Positions 32,537 through 40,322 of a stretch of DNA of 64,000 bases are shown here, one piece after another. The notes beneath the pieces were generated by a model, which searched no databases, was not told the DNA's origin, and saw only the letters and a list, made by a program, of their open reading frames with translations. A program made the translations under genes and the position numbers. Each line of letters starts with the position of its first letter. The first letter of the stretch is position 1. The stretch is taken from the NCBI GenBank assembly GCA_026129405.1, contig JAHCID010000001.1, positions 1,488,001-1,552,000 on the forward strand. The letters run 5' to 3'. The stretch is from a bacterium (GTDB lineage: Bacteria; Desulfobacterota; Binatia; DP-6).

Positions 32537-34795
32537 TCAGGGCCAGCGCAGCTTCCACGTCGTCACCCGCTCGCCCGCGGCGCTCCGCTCGTCGACCTTC
32601 GCAAAGCGGCTCGCGCAGCGGCCGTCGAGATGGAGCAGCTGCACCAGCGTCGAGCCGAGGAACGCGGGCGCGCCGACCAGCACGCGCGTGTTCGGGACGT
32701 CGATCAGCACGCCGAGGTCCGGGTGCGCGGGGTCCGGCGGCGTGTAGCGCGCGAGGCCGCTCGCGCCCGCGACGAGGACGAGCGCCGGTGTGCCCGTCGT
32801 CGCCGTCCCGCCAGCGCGGCCACTCGCCAGCACGGCGCGGTCGGGCGCGGTCTCCGGCCAGGACACCGACGCGAGCCGGATCGTTCCGCCCGCGATCGAC
32901 GCGTCGATCGGGCAGACGCGCTCGCCATCCCGCACCGGCTCGCACGGCACCCAGCGCGCGAGGAACGGCGTGCCCGGGTCGCTCGCGTCGAACGCGCGTT
33001 GCGGGATCGGGCCGCGTCGCGGGTCCCGGGCGCCGAGATCGACGAGCGCCGTGCGCGTGTCGAGGAGTCGCGTCGAGAGGACGAGGTAGGAGTCGGCCGG
33101 CGTGCAGTGCGTCGCGCGCAAGATCTCCGCACGCTCCGCCGTCCCGAACCCCTCGGCGCGGAGGTGGTCGTCCGCGGCGGCGGCGTCGCGTTCGACGAGC
33201 GCGCTCACGATGGCGAACGCCGCCGCGGGCTCGCGTCCGCTGCGCCGAACCGTCGCGTATGCGCCGCGCGCGCCTTCCGGGCGCGGCAGCGCGTCCGACG
33301 CGCAGCTCAGCATGCGCAGGATGCCGGCGCTCTCCGTCTCGTCCGCGGCGAGCAGCGCACGGGCCGTCCAGTAGGGGACGTGCGTCTCCAGCGCGCTGCC
33401 GTCGTTCGCCGCGCGCCGCTCGGCGACGTACGTCGTCCAGTGCCCGAAGTCCCACCAGCCGTGGACGATGGCGTCGGGTGACGTCGTGTCGCGGAGCTGC
33501 GTCAGCGCGTCCCACCAGGCGTCGTTCATGCGCGGCCGATGCGAGCTGGCGAGCGACCACCCCGGCGCCAGCGCCCGCAGGAGGGCCAGCGCCAGCACGC
33601 CGCCGAGCACGGTCGTCGCGACGACGCGATAGCCGCGGCCCGCGGAGCGGATCTCACGCCGGACGCGCGTCGTCGCACGACCGATCGCGATCGCGCACGC
33701 GACCGCGAGCGGCGGCACGAAGAGGAGATGGTAGCGGACGCCGCCGGACGCCATCCAGACGCCGGCCGCGAGCCAGACCGCGAGCAGGACACCGCCCGCG
33801 CGCACGACGCCGCCTGGGGAAAGCGACAGCACCACGCCGAGGATCGCACCGGCGAGCACGAGGGGACCGCCGGCCAGCCGCAGCAGCGCGGACGGATCGA
33901 GACGGCGGAGCTCGTCGACGATCCGGAGCGCGCTCGGCCACGCGAGCTCGGCCGCCGGCGGGGCGTGGGGGACGACGGCGTCGATCATTGCGCGCGGCAG
34001 TCGAAGGTAGCCGCCCTCCGGCGTGAGGATCGAAGCGATCGCCGAGGCGGCGACGAACACCCCGAGCACGACCGCCGCCCGGCGCCCTTCGAGCGGCACC
34101 AGCGCGACGAGCCCCGCCGCGAGCACCACGTGCGTGAACATCCACCCGCTCCACGCCCACGCGTGGAGGCCGGTGCACGCGCCCGCGGCGATCGCCCACG
34201 CCACGCGCGCGCCGGTGCCGCGGGCCCGGAGCGCCAGCAGCACGAGCCAGAGCGTGTAGAGCGGCAGGACGACGTTCCAGACGTCGTTGTCGCCGCCGAT
34301 CGAGCGCCCGAGCACGAGCGGGTCGAGCATCGTCATGACGCCGGCGAACACGCCGGCCACCGGCCCCGCCAGCATGCGACCGATCGCGAACGCCGGCAGG
34401 ACGCCCGCGACCCCGACGACGACCGGCAGCAGCGTCGCCGTGTCGGGCAATGGCTGCTGCGGCGCCCACGTGGTCACGAGCCGATGCAGGGCCGCGACGG
34501 CGTGGACGTGGAGGCTGCGCGCGTACGGCGAGCGCGCGCCGACCGGCGCGGTCGTGTGCTCGTCGCGACACGCGCCGTCGACGACCGCGTCGCACGGATC
34601 GCCGGTCGCGAGCAGCGTGCGCGCGTGCCGCAGCCAGAGGTAGCCGTCGTAGTCGCCGGGGTAGACGTGCGCGTAGCCGTCCGCGCCGACGTACGTATGG
34701 TCGGCGTCCATGCGGCTCGCGTCGAGCGGCAGGAGGCGCACCCAGGCGACGAGGAGCGCACAGCCGAGCAGGAGCAGGACGTCGCGCGCGCTCAT
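32537..34795 (-). CDS. STT3/PglB-type oligosaccharyltransferase
   Basis: 752 residues: about 12 membrane helices, then a soluble domain from about residue 410. Catalytic signatures of the family are visible: GDYDGYLWLR at 47-56 (first loop acidic motif), the DxD-like GGDNDVWN (D169, D171), PAAELAWPS with E283 in the place of the TIxE/SVSE Glu, GGVRYHLLFVPPLA with R354, and the sequon-binding WWDFG at 447-451, followed by a helix region YWTARALLAADETESAGIL. These enzymes transfer a lipid-linked glycan to Asn in N-x-S/T. The WWDYG motif appears with Phe for Tyr. The start overlaps the stop of the methyltransferase gene (ATGA), linking it to a four-gene minus-strand run. Archaeal AglB and bacterial PglB are both possible relatives; a tree is needed. 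Confidence 0.8.
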   Translation of the reverse strand: MSARDVLLLLGCALLVAWVRLLPLDASRMDADHTYVGADGYAHVYPGDYDGYLWLRHARTLLATGDPCDAVVDGACRDEHTTAPVGARSPYARSLHVHAVAALHRLVTTWAPQQPLPDTATLLPVVVGVAGVLPAFAIGRMLAGPVAGVFAGVMTMLDPLVLGRSIGGDNDVWNVVLPLYTLWLVLLALRARGTGARVAWAIAAGACTGLHAWAWSGWMFTHVVLAAGLVALVPLEGRRAAVVLGVFVAASAIASILTPEGGYLRLPRAMIDAVVPHAPPAAELAWPSALRIVDELRRLDPSALLRLAGGPLVLAGAILGVVLSLSPGGVVRAGGVLLAVWLAAGVWMASGGVRYHLLFVPPLAVACAIAIGRATTRVRREIRSAGRGYRVVATTVLGGVLALALLRALAPGWSLASSHRPRMNDAWWDALTQLRDTTSPDAIVHGWWDFGHWTTYVAERRAANDGSALETHVPYWTARALLAADETESAGILRMLSCASDALPRPEGARGAYATVRRSGREPAAAFAIVSALVERDAAAADDHLRAEGFGTAERAEILRATHCTPADSYLVLSTRLLDTRTALVDLGARDPRRGPIPQRAFDASDPGTPFLARWVPCEPVRDGERVCPIDASIAGGTIRLASVSWPETAPDRAVLASGRAGGTATTGTPALVLVAGASGLARYTPPDPAHPDLGVLIDVPNTRVLVGAPAFLGSTLVQLLHLDGRCASRFAKVDERSAAGERVTTWKLRWP

Positions 34796-35499
34796 CGCGT
34801 CTCGTAGGCCGTCGTGCGGATCACGCCGCCTTCGGAGGGCACCTCGCAGAGCAGGAGCGCGCGCTGCGGCCGCACGTCGAACGGCGGCTCCGTGAGCACC
34901 ACGCCCGAGCGACGGTCGAGGCGGGTGTCGGCGCCGGTCGGCTTGTCGACGTTCGCGACGAACGACCCGTCAGGAAGATGCTCGCACACGATCCAGATCG
35001 GGAACTGCGCCAGCTTCGTCACGATGGCGGCGATGTCGGCGTTGCCGAGGTGCTGCAGGACCTGCTTCACGATCACGACGTCGCCGGGCGGCAGCGGGTC
35101 CGCGACGGCGTCGAGCACCACGAATTCGACGTTCGGACGAGCGAAGCGACGGCGGTTGCGCTCGACGAGCGCCGGCACCACGTCGCACGCGACGACGCGC
35201 GCGGCGACGTCGGCCAGTCGGCGCGTCGCGGCGAAGTCGCCGCAGCCGACGTCGACGACGATCGGGGGCGTCGGCCGCTCGGCGAGGAACGCGCGCACGG
35301 CGGCGACGTACGGCTCGAGGAGCTCGGAGGAATGGCTGCCGAGGCCGGAGTGGAAGTCGCTGTCGTCGCCGCCCCACACGCCGTCGCGATAGACGGCGCC
35401 GAAGAGCTCGGCGGGCGGACGGTCGTCCCCGAGCCAATCACGCAGGCCGCGGCGGATCGCGCGCGGGACCAGCGGAGCGAGTCGGCGACGCAGCGTCAT
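34792..35499 (-). CDS. Class I SAM-dependent methyltransferase
   Basis: 235 residues with the glycine-rich motif IVVDVGCGDFAATRRLADVA and downstream acidic loop VVACDVVPALVERNRRRF. The later stretch DPLPPGDVVIVKQVLQHLGN is the post-II/III region of class I methyltransferases. The N-terminus (LAPLVPRAIRRGLRDWLGDD) is basic and helical. Substrate unknown; within this locus a sugar or lipid-linked glycan is likely. Translationally coupled to the oligosaccharyltransferase gene by a 4-bp overlap and one base from the upstream GT-C gene. Confidence 0.8.
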   Translation of the reverse strand: MTLRRRLAPLVPRAIRRGLRDWLGDDRPPAELFGAVYRDGVWGGDDSDFHSGLGSHSSELLEPYVAAVRAFLAERPTPPIVVDVGCGDFAATRRLADVAARVVACDVVPALVERNRRRFARPNVEFVVLDAVADPLPPGDVVIVKQVLQHLGNADIAAIVTKLAQFPIWIVCEHLPDGSFVANVDKPTGADTRLDRRSGVVLTEPPFDVRPQRALLLCEVPSEGGVIRTTAYETR

Positions 35500-35500
35500 T

Positions 35501-36967
35501 TCAGCGTGGCTCGAGGCGCCAGAGGGACGCCTCGTAGACGCGACGCCGGCCCTCGGCGTGATGGAAGTCCTCGGTCAGCCGCGTGCCGACGAGCGTCATG
35601 GTGAAGTTGTCGTCGATGGCCTTCCGCACGAGCGCGCCGGGGTCGTAGGAGAGGCCGGACTCGGCGAGGTAGACGGGGCCGCGCGCCATCGTGTCGCGCA
35701 CGGTCTGCACCCAGTTGGCGGTCGCCGCGGGGTCGCCGATCGGGTGCTGCAGCGTCTCACGGCGCGCGTAGTACTCGACGAAGCGGTGGTCGTCCATGAC
35801 GATGATCGTGCTGTCCGGCTCGGTCACCTCGGCGATCAGCTGCGCGTAGCGCTTGGCGCCGTTGTACGTGTGGCGCGGCGCCAGCAGCGGATACGACACG
35901 GCGATCATCCACGCGATGCTCGTCACGTACGTCGCGATCGCCGTCCACCGCAGGAACGTCCCGCGCGCGAGCATCGCGTGCAGCGCGGCCCCGGCGAGCA
36001 TCGCGAGGCCGAGCGTGCACAGCACGAGGTAGCGCGGGCCGTAGGTGGAGAGGTTGCCGTAGACGACGATGGTCGCGACGAGCATGAGGGCGAGCGGCAG
36101 GAGCGCCCGGTAGCGCCGCCGCCGCAACGTCACCACGAGGCCCGCCGCGCTGGCCAGGAGGAATGGCGGGCCGAGGAAGAGGACGAGATCGCCGAGCGCC
36201 GCGCCCAGCTGCGGCGACGCGAGGTCGAGCTTCGTCATCGTCGGCGTGCCGGCATACGTGCGGACCATCGCGACGAGCGACGTCGCCAGCCCGAACCCGA
36301 GCCCGAAGGCGAAGCCGACCAGCCCGCCGGCCGCGAGCCGGCGCGTCCGTGCGTCCCATCTGGGCCGCTCGAGGCGCGGCGCGAAGAGGACCATGACCCA
36401 GATCGGCGTGATGCCGAGCAGTCCCTCCCACACGGTGTACGACAGCGCGAAGCAGACCGCGGAGGCCGCCGCGAGCGTCGCGCTGGCGGCGTCGCGGGCG
36501 CGCAGGGCGAGGTAGAACGACGTCGAGACCAGGAAGACGGCGAGCCCGTACTCCTTCCCGAACGTGTTCGCGACCGAGAAGACCGGCGCCACGGCGAGGA
36601 GCCCCGCCGACAGCGCCGCGAGCAGCCGGATGCCGCACAGGCGCTCGAGGAACAGGAGCACCATCGCGATCGACGCGGCGTGGAAGAGGATGCTCGCGAG
36701 GATCGTGGCGCGCTCGGCGTTTTCGCCCAGCAGCCAGAACGGGAAGTGGACGAGCGCGTTGGCGAGCACGGCGCCGAAGCGCCAGCGCACGTCCCAGGGG
36801 CCGCCGGCGTACATCTGCTCGACCGTCTGGGCCAGGTAGACCGCGTCGAGATGGAAGATGCCCTCGTTGCGGAACGTCCAGAGGTACGCGAACGACGCCA
36901 CGAACAGCGCGATCGCGGTGCCGGCGAGGCCGCCGCGTCCTTGCTCGTCGTCGATCGGGTCCGCCAT
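35501..36967 (-). CDS. GT-C superfamily membrane glycosyltransferase (GT39/PMT-like)
   Basis: ATG 36967 gives 488 residues with about ten to twelve membrane helices. The first loop has NEGIFHLDAVYLAQTVEQMY with an Asp in the position of the catalytic acidic residue of GT-C enzymes. The C-terminal 100 residues are a soluble domain. GT-C enzymes use polyprenyl-phosphate sugars outside the membrane. The GT2 gene at 38181 could supply such a donor. It may add a sugar to the lipid-linked glycan after flipping, or glycosylate another acceptor. The gene follows the epimerase by 17 nt and precedes the methyltransferase by one base. Confidence 0.7.
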   Translation of the reverse strand: MADPIDDEQGRGGLAGTAIALFVASFAYLWTFRNEGIFHLDAVYLAQTVEQMYAGGPWDVRWRFGAVLANALVHFPFWLLGENAERATILASILFHAASIAMVLLFLERLCGIRLLAALSAGLLAVAPVFSVANTFGKEYGLAVFLVSTSFYLALRARDAASATLAAASAVCFALSYTVWEGLLGITPIWVMVLFAPRLERPRWDARTRRLAAGGLVGFAFGLGFGLATSLVAMVRTYAGTPTMTKLDLASPQLGAALGDLVLFLGPPFLLASAAGLVVTLRRRRYRALLPLALMLVATIVVYGNLSTYGPRYLVLCTLGLAMLAGAALHAMLARGTFLRWTAIATYVTSIAWMIAVSYPLLAPRHTYNGAKRYAQLIAEVTEPDSTIIVMDDHRFVEYYARRETLQHPIGDPAATANWVQTVRDTMARGPVYLAESGLSYDPGALVRKAIDDNFTMTLVGTRLTEDFHHAEGRRRVYEASLWRLEPR

Positions 36968-36984
36968 CCGCGCCGCGTGCCGTC

Positions 36985-37974
36985 TCAGCGACTCGCGCGT
37001 CCGTGGATCTCGTCGTGGATCCAGCGATACGTCTTGCGCATTCCGTCGCGCAGCGTGATCGACGGCGTCCAGCCCAGCTTTTCGCGGATCAGCGTGTTGT
37101 CGCTGCTGCGCCCGCGCACGCCTTGCGGCGCCTCGGGACGGTAGCGGCGCTCCAGCCGTGCGCCGGCGATCTCCTCGACGACGTCGACCAGCTGGTTGAT
37201 CGAGACGAGCTCGCCGCTGCCGACGTTGAGCGGCTCGGTCACGTCGCTGGCCATCAGCGCCTGCGTGCCGGCGACGCAGTCGTCGACGTAGAGGAAGGTC
37301 CGCGTCTGCTCGCCGTCGCCCCAGATCTCGATCGTGCGCTCGCCGCGCATCAGCGCGGCGACGACCTTGCGGCAGATCGCGGCCGGCGCCTTCTCGCGTC
37401 CGCCGTCCCACGCGCCGTGCGGGCCGTAGACGTTGTGATAGCGCGCGATGCGCGTCGCGAGGCCGAAGTCCTCGGCGAAGTGCCGGCACAGCCGCTCGCT
37501 GAAGAGCTTCTGCCAGCCGTAGCCGTCCTCGGGCTCCGCCGGATAGGCGTCCGATTCGCGGAGCGGGAGCACCTCGGCGCTGCGCTGCTTGTCCGCGGCA
37601 TACACGCACGCGGACGACGCGTAGAAGAGTCGCTCGACGCGACAGTCGCGGGCGGCGAGCAGCATGTGCGTGTCGATCCGCACGGACAGCATGCAGTCGG
37701 CCTTGTGCGTCTCGATGAAGCCCATGCCGCCCATGTCCGCCGCGAAGTGGAAGACGAGGCGGGCGCCGGCGGCGGCGCGATCGCAGGCCGGCTTCTCGCG
37801 CAGGTCGAGGCGGAGGTTCTCCACGTCGGGGAACGCCTGGTGCCAGGCGTCGAGCGGCTTCACGTCGACGGCGCGGATGCGCGTGTGTCCCTGCGCGCGC
37901 AGGCTCGCGACGACATGGCCGCCGATGAAGCCGCCGCCGCCGGTCACGACGACCAGGTCGTCCTTCGCGCGCAT
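36985..37974 (-). CDS. GDP-mannose 3,5-epimerase-like NAD-dependent epimerase
   Basis: 329 residues of the extended SDR family. NAD loop VTGGGGFIGGHV; catalytic region MGGMGFIETHKAD, LFYASSACVYA, then ESDAYPAEPEDGYGWQKLFS with the YxxxK Tyr and Lys; then RYHNVYGPHGAWDGGREKAP, EIWGDGEQTRTFLYVDDC and GVRGRSSDNTLIREKLGW. These are the distinctive motifs of GDP-mannose 3,5-epimerase, known from the plant ascorbate pathway and some bacteria, which makes GDP-L-galactose and GDP-L-gulose. A GDP-sugar product suits the GDP-mannose-type transferases of this locus. A different UDP- or GDP-hexose specificity cannot be excluded by eye. Confidence 0.8.
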   Translation of the reverse strand: MRAKDDLVVVTGGGGFIGGHVVASLRAQGHTRIRAVDVKPLDAWHQAFPDVENLRLDLREKPACDRAAAGARLVFHFAADMGGMGFIETHKADCMLSVRIDTHMLLAARDCRVERLFYASSACVYAADKQRSAEVLPLRESDAYPAEPEDGYGWQKLFSERLCRHFAEDFGLATRIARYHNVYGPHGAWDGGREKAPAAICRKVVAALMRGERTIEIWGDGEQTRTFLYVDDCVAGTQALMASDVTEPLNVGSGELVSINQLVDVVEEIAGARLERRYRPEAPQGVRGRSSDNTLIREKLGWTPSITLRDGMRKTYRWIHDEIHGRASR

Positions 37975-37982
37975 CGAGCGGG

Positions 37983-38180
37983 CCTACCAGCCGGCCGGGC
38001 GGCGCGTCCACCCGCGCACCCGCTCGAGCAGCATCGCTGGGAGCACCAGGTGGATCGGGTCGATTTCGGCGCGGGAGCGATTCTGGTCGCCGAAGGAGCC
38101 GCCCCGTCGCCAGGTACACGACGTGGAATGCGACGGCGTGCTGCGCGGGGAACGCCTTCACGACGAGGCCGGCGAGCGGG
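37983..38180 (-). other. Gap with a possible frameshifted coding remnant
   Basis: The 200 bp between the epimerase and GT2 genes read on the minus strand as VVKAFPAQHAVAFHVVYLAT in one frame and, after a shift near 38105, as NRSRAEIDPIHLVLPAMLLE and RVRGWTRRPAGW ending in a stop at 37983. Both halves have sensible protein composition and could be one small broken gene or a lost domain. I do not recognise it. Confidence 0.35.
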
Positions 38181-39017
38181 TCAGCGATCCTTGGGGTTGT
38201 ATCGCCCGAATGCCACGCCGCACATCTCGCTGAAGTTCCGCCACTTGTCCTTCCACGCGACGATCTTCGTCGGGACCGTGCCGTCGTCGGGATAGACGCG
38301 CGCCACCGGTATCTGGGTGACGCGGAAGCCCAGCCGGGCCGCCTGGTAGATGAGGTAGATCTGCAGGCTGAAGCGCACGAACTCGGGACGAAACGGCTGC
38401 AGCCGCGCGTCGCGCAGAAAGCGCGCGCTGATGGCGCGAAAGGCGTTCGTCGGATCGTTGTAGAGAAAGCCGCTCGCCAGCCAGAGCGCCGGCGACATGA
38501 CGAAGCGGATCGCGAGGTAGCGCTCGAGCGGCGTGTGCGCATGGAATCCGCCGGGAAGGAACCGGCCGCCCTGGACGAGGTCCCAGCCGTCCTCCAGGTG
38601 TCGTAGGAACCGTGGGATCGCCTCGACGCCGTCCTTGCCGTTGCCGTCGAGCGTCACGACGCCGTCGTAGCCCGCGTCCAGCGCCCAGCTCAGTGCAGCC
38701 CGCGTCGCGGTGCCGAGTCCGCGCTCCTGCACGCTGAGCAGCGTACGCACGCCGACGCTCGACAGGAACGCGGGGTCGGTCGAGCCGTCGGTGCTGCAGC
38801 CGTCGGCGATGACGGCATCGGCGAGGCCCGCGAACTCCTGCATGCGGCGAAGCTGGTCTTTCAGTCGCTCGCCTTCGTTCCAGGCCACGACCGCGACGCA
38901 GTAGCGGGTGCGGCGGGGATGGAGCTCGATGCAGTCGGAGCGGACGGGGGTGGCGATCGCGCGGCGTCGCCATGTGCGAGCGTCTCCGGTGCGCTGGTCT
39001 TTCGGCCCCGCCGGCAA
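38181..39017 (-). CDS. GT2 glycosyltransferase, DPM1/GtrB-like
   Basis: 278 residues with an N-terminal GT-A domain: VAVVAWNEGERLKDQL, the acceptor loop DGCSTDGSTD, and GVVTLDGNGKDGVEAIPRFL in the place of the DxD region, then VQGGRFLPGG. This matches the polyprenyl-phosphate mannose/glucose synthase group (DPM1, GtrB, DesX). No C-terminal membrane helices are present, as in soluble DPM1-type enzymes. It would make a polyprenyl-P-hexose on the cytoplasmic face, the donor type needed by the GT-C enzyme at 35501. The start is not certain: residues 1-35 are poorly conserved-looking and a later start is possible. Confidence 0.75.
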   Translation of the reverse strand: MPAGPKDQRTGDARTWRRRAIATPVRSDCIELHPRRTRYCVAVVAWNEGERLKDQLRRMQEFAGLADAVIADGCSTDGSTDPAFLSSVGVRTLLSVQERGLGTATRAALSWALDAGYDGVVTLDGNGKDGVEAIPRFLRHLEDGWDLVQGGRFLPGGFHAHTPLERYLAIRFVMSPALWLASGFLYNDPTNAFRAISARFLRDARLQPFRPEFVRFSLQIYLIYQAARLGFRVTQIPVARVYPDDGTVPTKIVAWKDKWRNFSEMCGVAFGRYNPKDR

Positions 39018-39083
39018 ATCGGGGGTCCGCCTACCAGGCGTGCACGCGCGCCGTCCAGCAAGCCGGGCCGACGTCGCGCGCCT

Positions 39084-39401
39084 TCACAGGAAGCGCGCAA
39101 AGAACGCCCAGACGGCCTCCGCGGCCTCGTCCCACACGTCGTGCCTCAGCCCCGGCACGGCGCACCAGACGACCGGCTTGCCGGCGTCGCACGCGTCGTG
39201 CTCGACGCACGGGCTCGGGGCGATCGCGACGGTGCTGTCGCTGCGCCCGTTGCCCCACACCCACTGGCTGCGGCTGTACTCGGCGTCGGGGATCGGCACC
39301 ACTTCGTCGTCGACGCCGTGGATCATGATGGCGGCCGCCGGCGCCGACGGACAGATGTAGTGCCCGTCGACGTCGTACTTCGAGTCGTCCGCACGCTGGG
39401 G
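39084..39401 (-). pseudogene. Alpha/beta hydrolase (PHB depolymerase-like), C-terminal fragment
   Basis: The minus-strand frame reads ADDSKYDVDGHYICPSAPAA, then IMIHGVDDEVVPIPDAEYSR, then PVVWCAVPGLRHDVWDEAAE and ends at 39084. The order Asp (HGVDDEVV), paired Cys and late His (GLRHDVW) fits the last third of the esterase/poly(3-hydroxybutyrate) depolymerase family. The nucleophile Ser region and the signal peptide are missing. Coding-like sequence stops exactly at the 64-bp repeat (39402), so the element probably replaced the 5' part. Mirror image of the TauD fragment beside the other repeat copy. Confidence 0.6.
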
Positions 39402-39465
39402 GGGACCACAGCCGAACGTCTGACAAGAAGCCGCTCCGTCAACGTCCCAGGGTTGTCGTTCCTAG
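39402..39465 (+). repeat. 64-bp direct repeat, copy 2
   Basis: Matches 23961-24024 at 63 of 64 positions and in the same orientation. The copies lie 15.4 kb apart and bracket the glycosylation locus. No transposase is present at this copy. It abuts the truncated hydrolase fragment. Confidence 0.85.
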
Positions 39466-40082
39466 CGTCTCCGGAGCCCGGCGACATCATCCTGAGCTTC
39501 GTACGACGCGGTCCCGAGATCGGGCAGGTCACGAGCACGGTGGCAGGCCGCGACCAGGGCGCTGCGGGGAAGCGAGTCGTGGTCGCCGAGTCCACGTGAC
39601 GGGTGACAGGTGACGGGTGCCGGTTGCCGGGGGGCACTTCGCCTCGGCGCTGCTCGTCGAGCCGATGCCGCCGTGGTTCACCGTGGCGTGCGCGCGGCCT
39701 TGCGGCGTACGGTGAACCGCCAGCGCGCCAGCTCGAACGCGCTCTGGCCGTCGGTCGGCGGCGCGGCGATCCTGCTCCCGGCTCGCCCGCCTCGCTCGCC
39801 GGGCCCATGAGCTCGTGGCCGTCCTCGGGCCTCGGGCGAGCAGCAGGTCGGCGTCCCGGCTCGACGGTCTCGAAGAAGCGCTCGGGTCAGGTCGACCTAC
39901 CGAGTGCGAGGGTGGGACAGGAGGGCAGAGGGGGGCACGGGAGGGTCGAGTTTCCTGCGATCTCGGCGTTGCGTGAGACACGCGAGCACACCAGGGACCA
40001 GCAGGGCTCATCCCATGGGCCGATCGCGGCGCTGCCCTGAGATTGGCCAGCCTAGCCAGACCTGATAGCGTCGAGGACACCA
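39466..40082. other. 617-bp stretch without a convincing gene
   Basis: Frames here are open only because of the high GC content. Two short coding-like pieces are seen: EPGDIILSFVRRGPEIGQVT at 39475-39598 (plus strand) and QSAFELARWRFTVRRKAART at about 39690-39770 (minus strand). They look like remains of genes, but neither family is recognisable. The last 60 bp lead into the antitoxin gene. Confidence 0.4.
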
Positions 40083-40322
40083 ATGCAGGTCAACATCCTC
40101 GAGGCGAAGAACCAGCTCTCCAAGCTCGTGAAGGCGGCCGCTGCGGGCCGCGAGATCGTGATCGCGAGCAACGGGAAGCCGATGGCCAAGCTCGTGCCGC
40201 TCACTCCGCGCCGCCGTCTCGGCGGTTGGCACGCAATCGAGATGAGCCAGGCGCAGATCGACGCGGCGTTCACGCCCGATGTGGAGGAGCGTGTGGCGAG
40301 AGCCCTGCGTGGCAAGCGGTGA
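40083..40322 (+). CDS. Antitoxin, Phd/YefM family
   Basis: 79 residues. The N-terminus MQVNILEAKNQLSKLVKAAA is a standard Phd/YefM DNA-binding fold, with GREIVIASNGKPMAKLVPL completing it. The C-terminal half (MSQAQIDAAFTPDVEERVAR) would wrap the toxin. Antitoxins of this type bind the toxin and repress their own promoter. Its stop codon overlaps the toxin start (GTGA), the usual arrangement. Confidence 0.88.
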   Translation: MQVNILEAKNQLSKLVKAAAAGREIVIASNGKPMAKLVPLTPRRRLGGWHAIEMSQAQIDAAFTPDVEERVARALRGKR

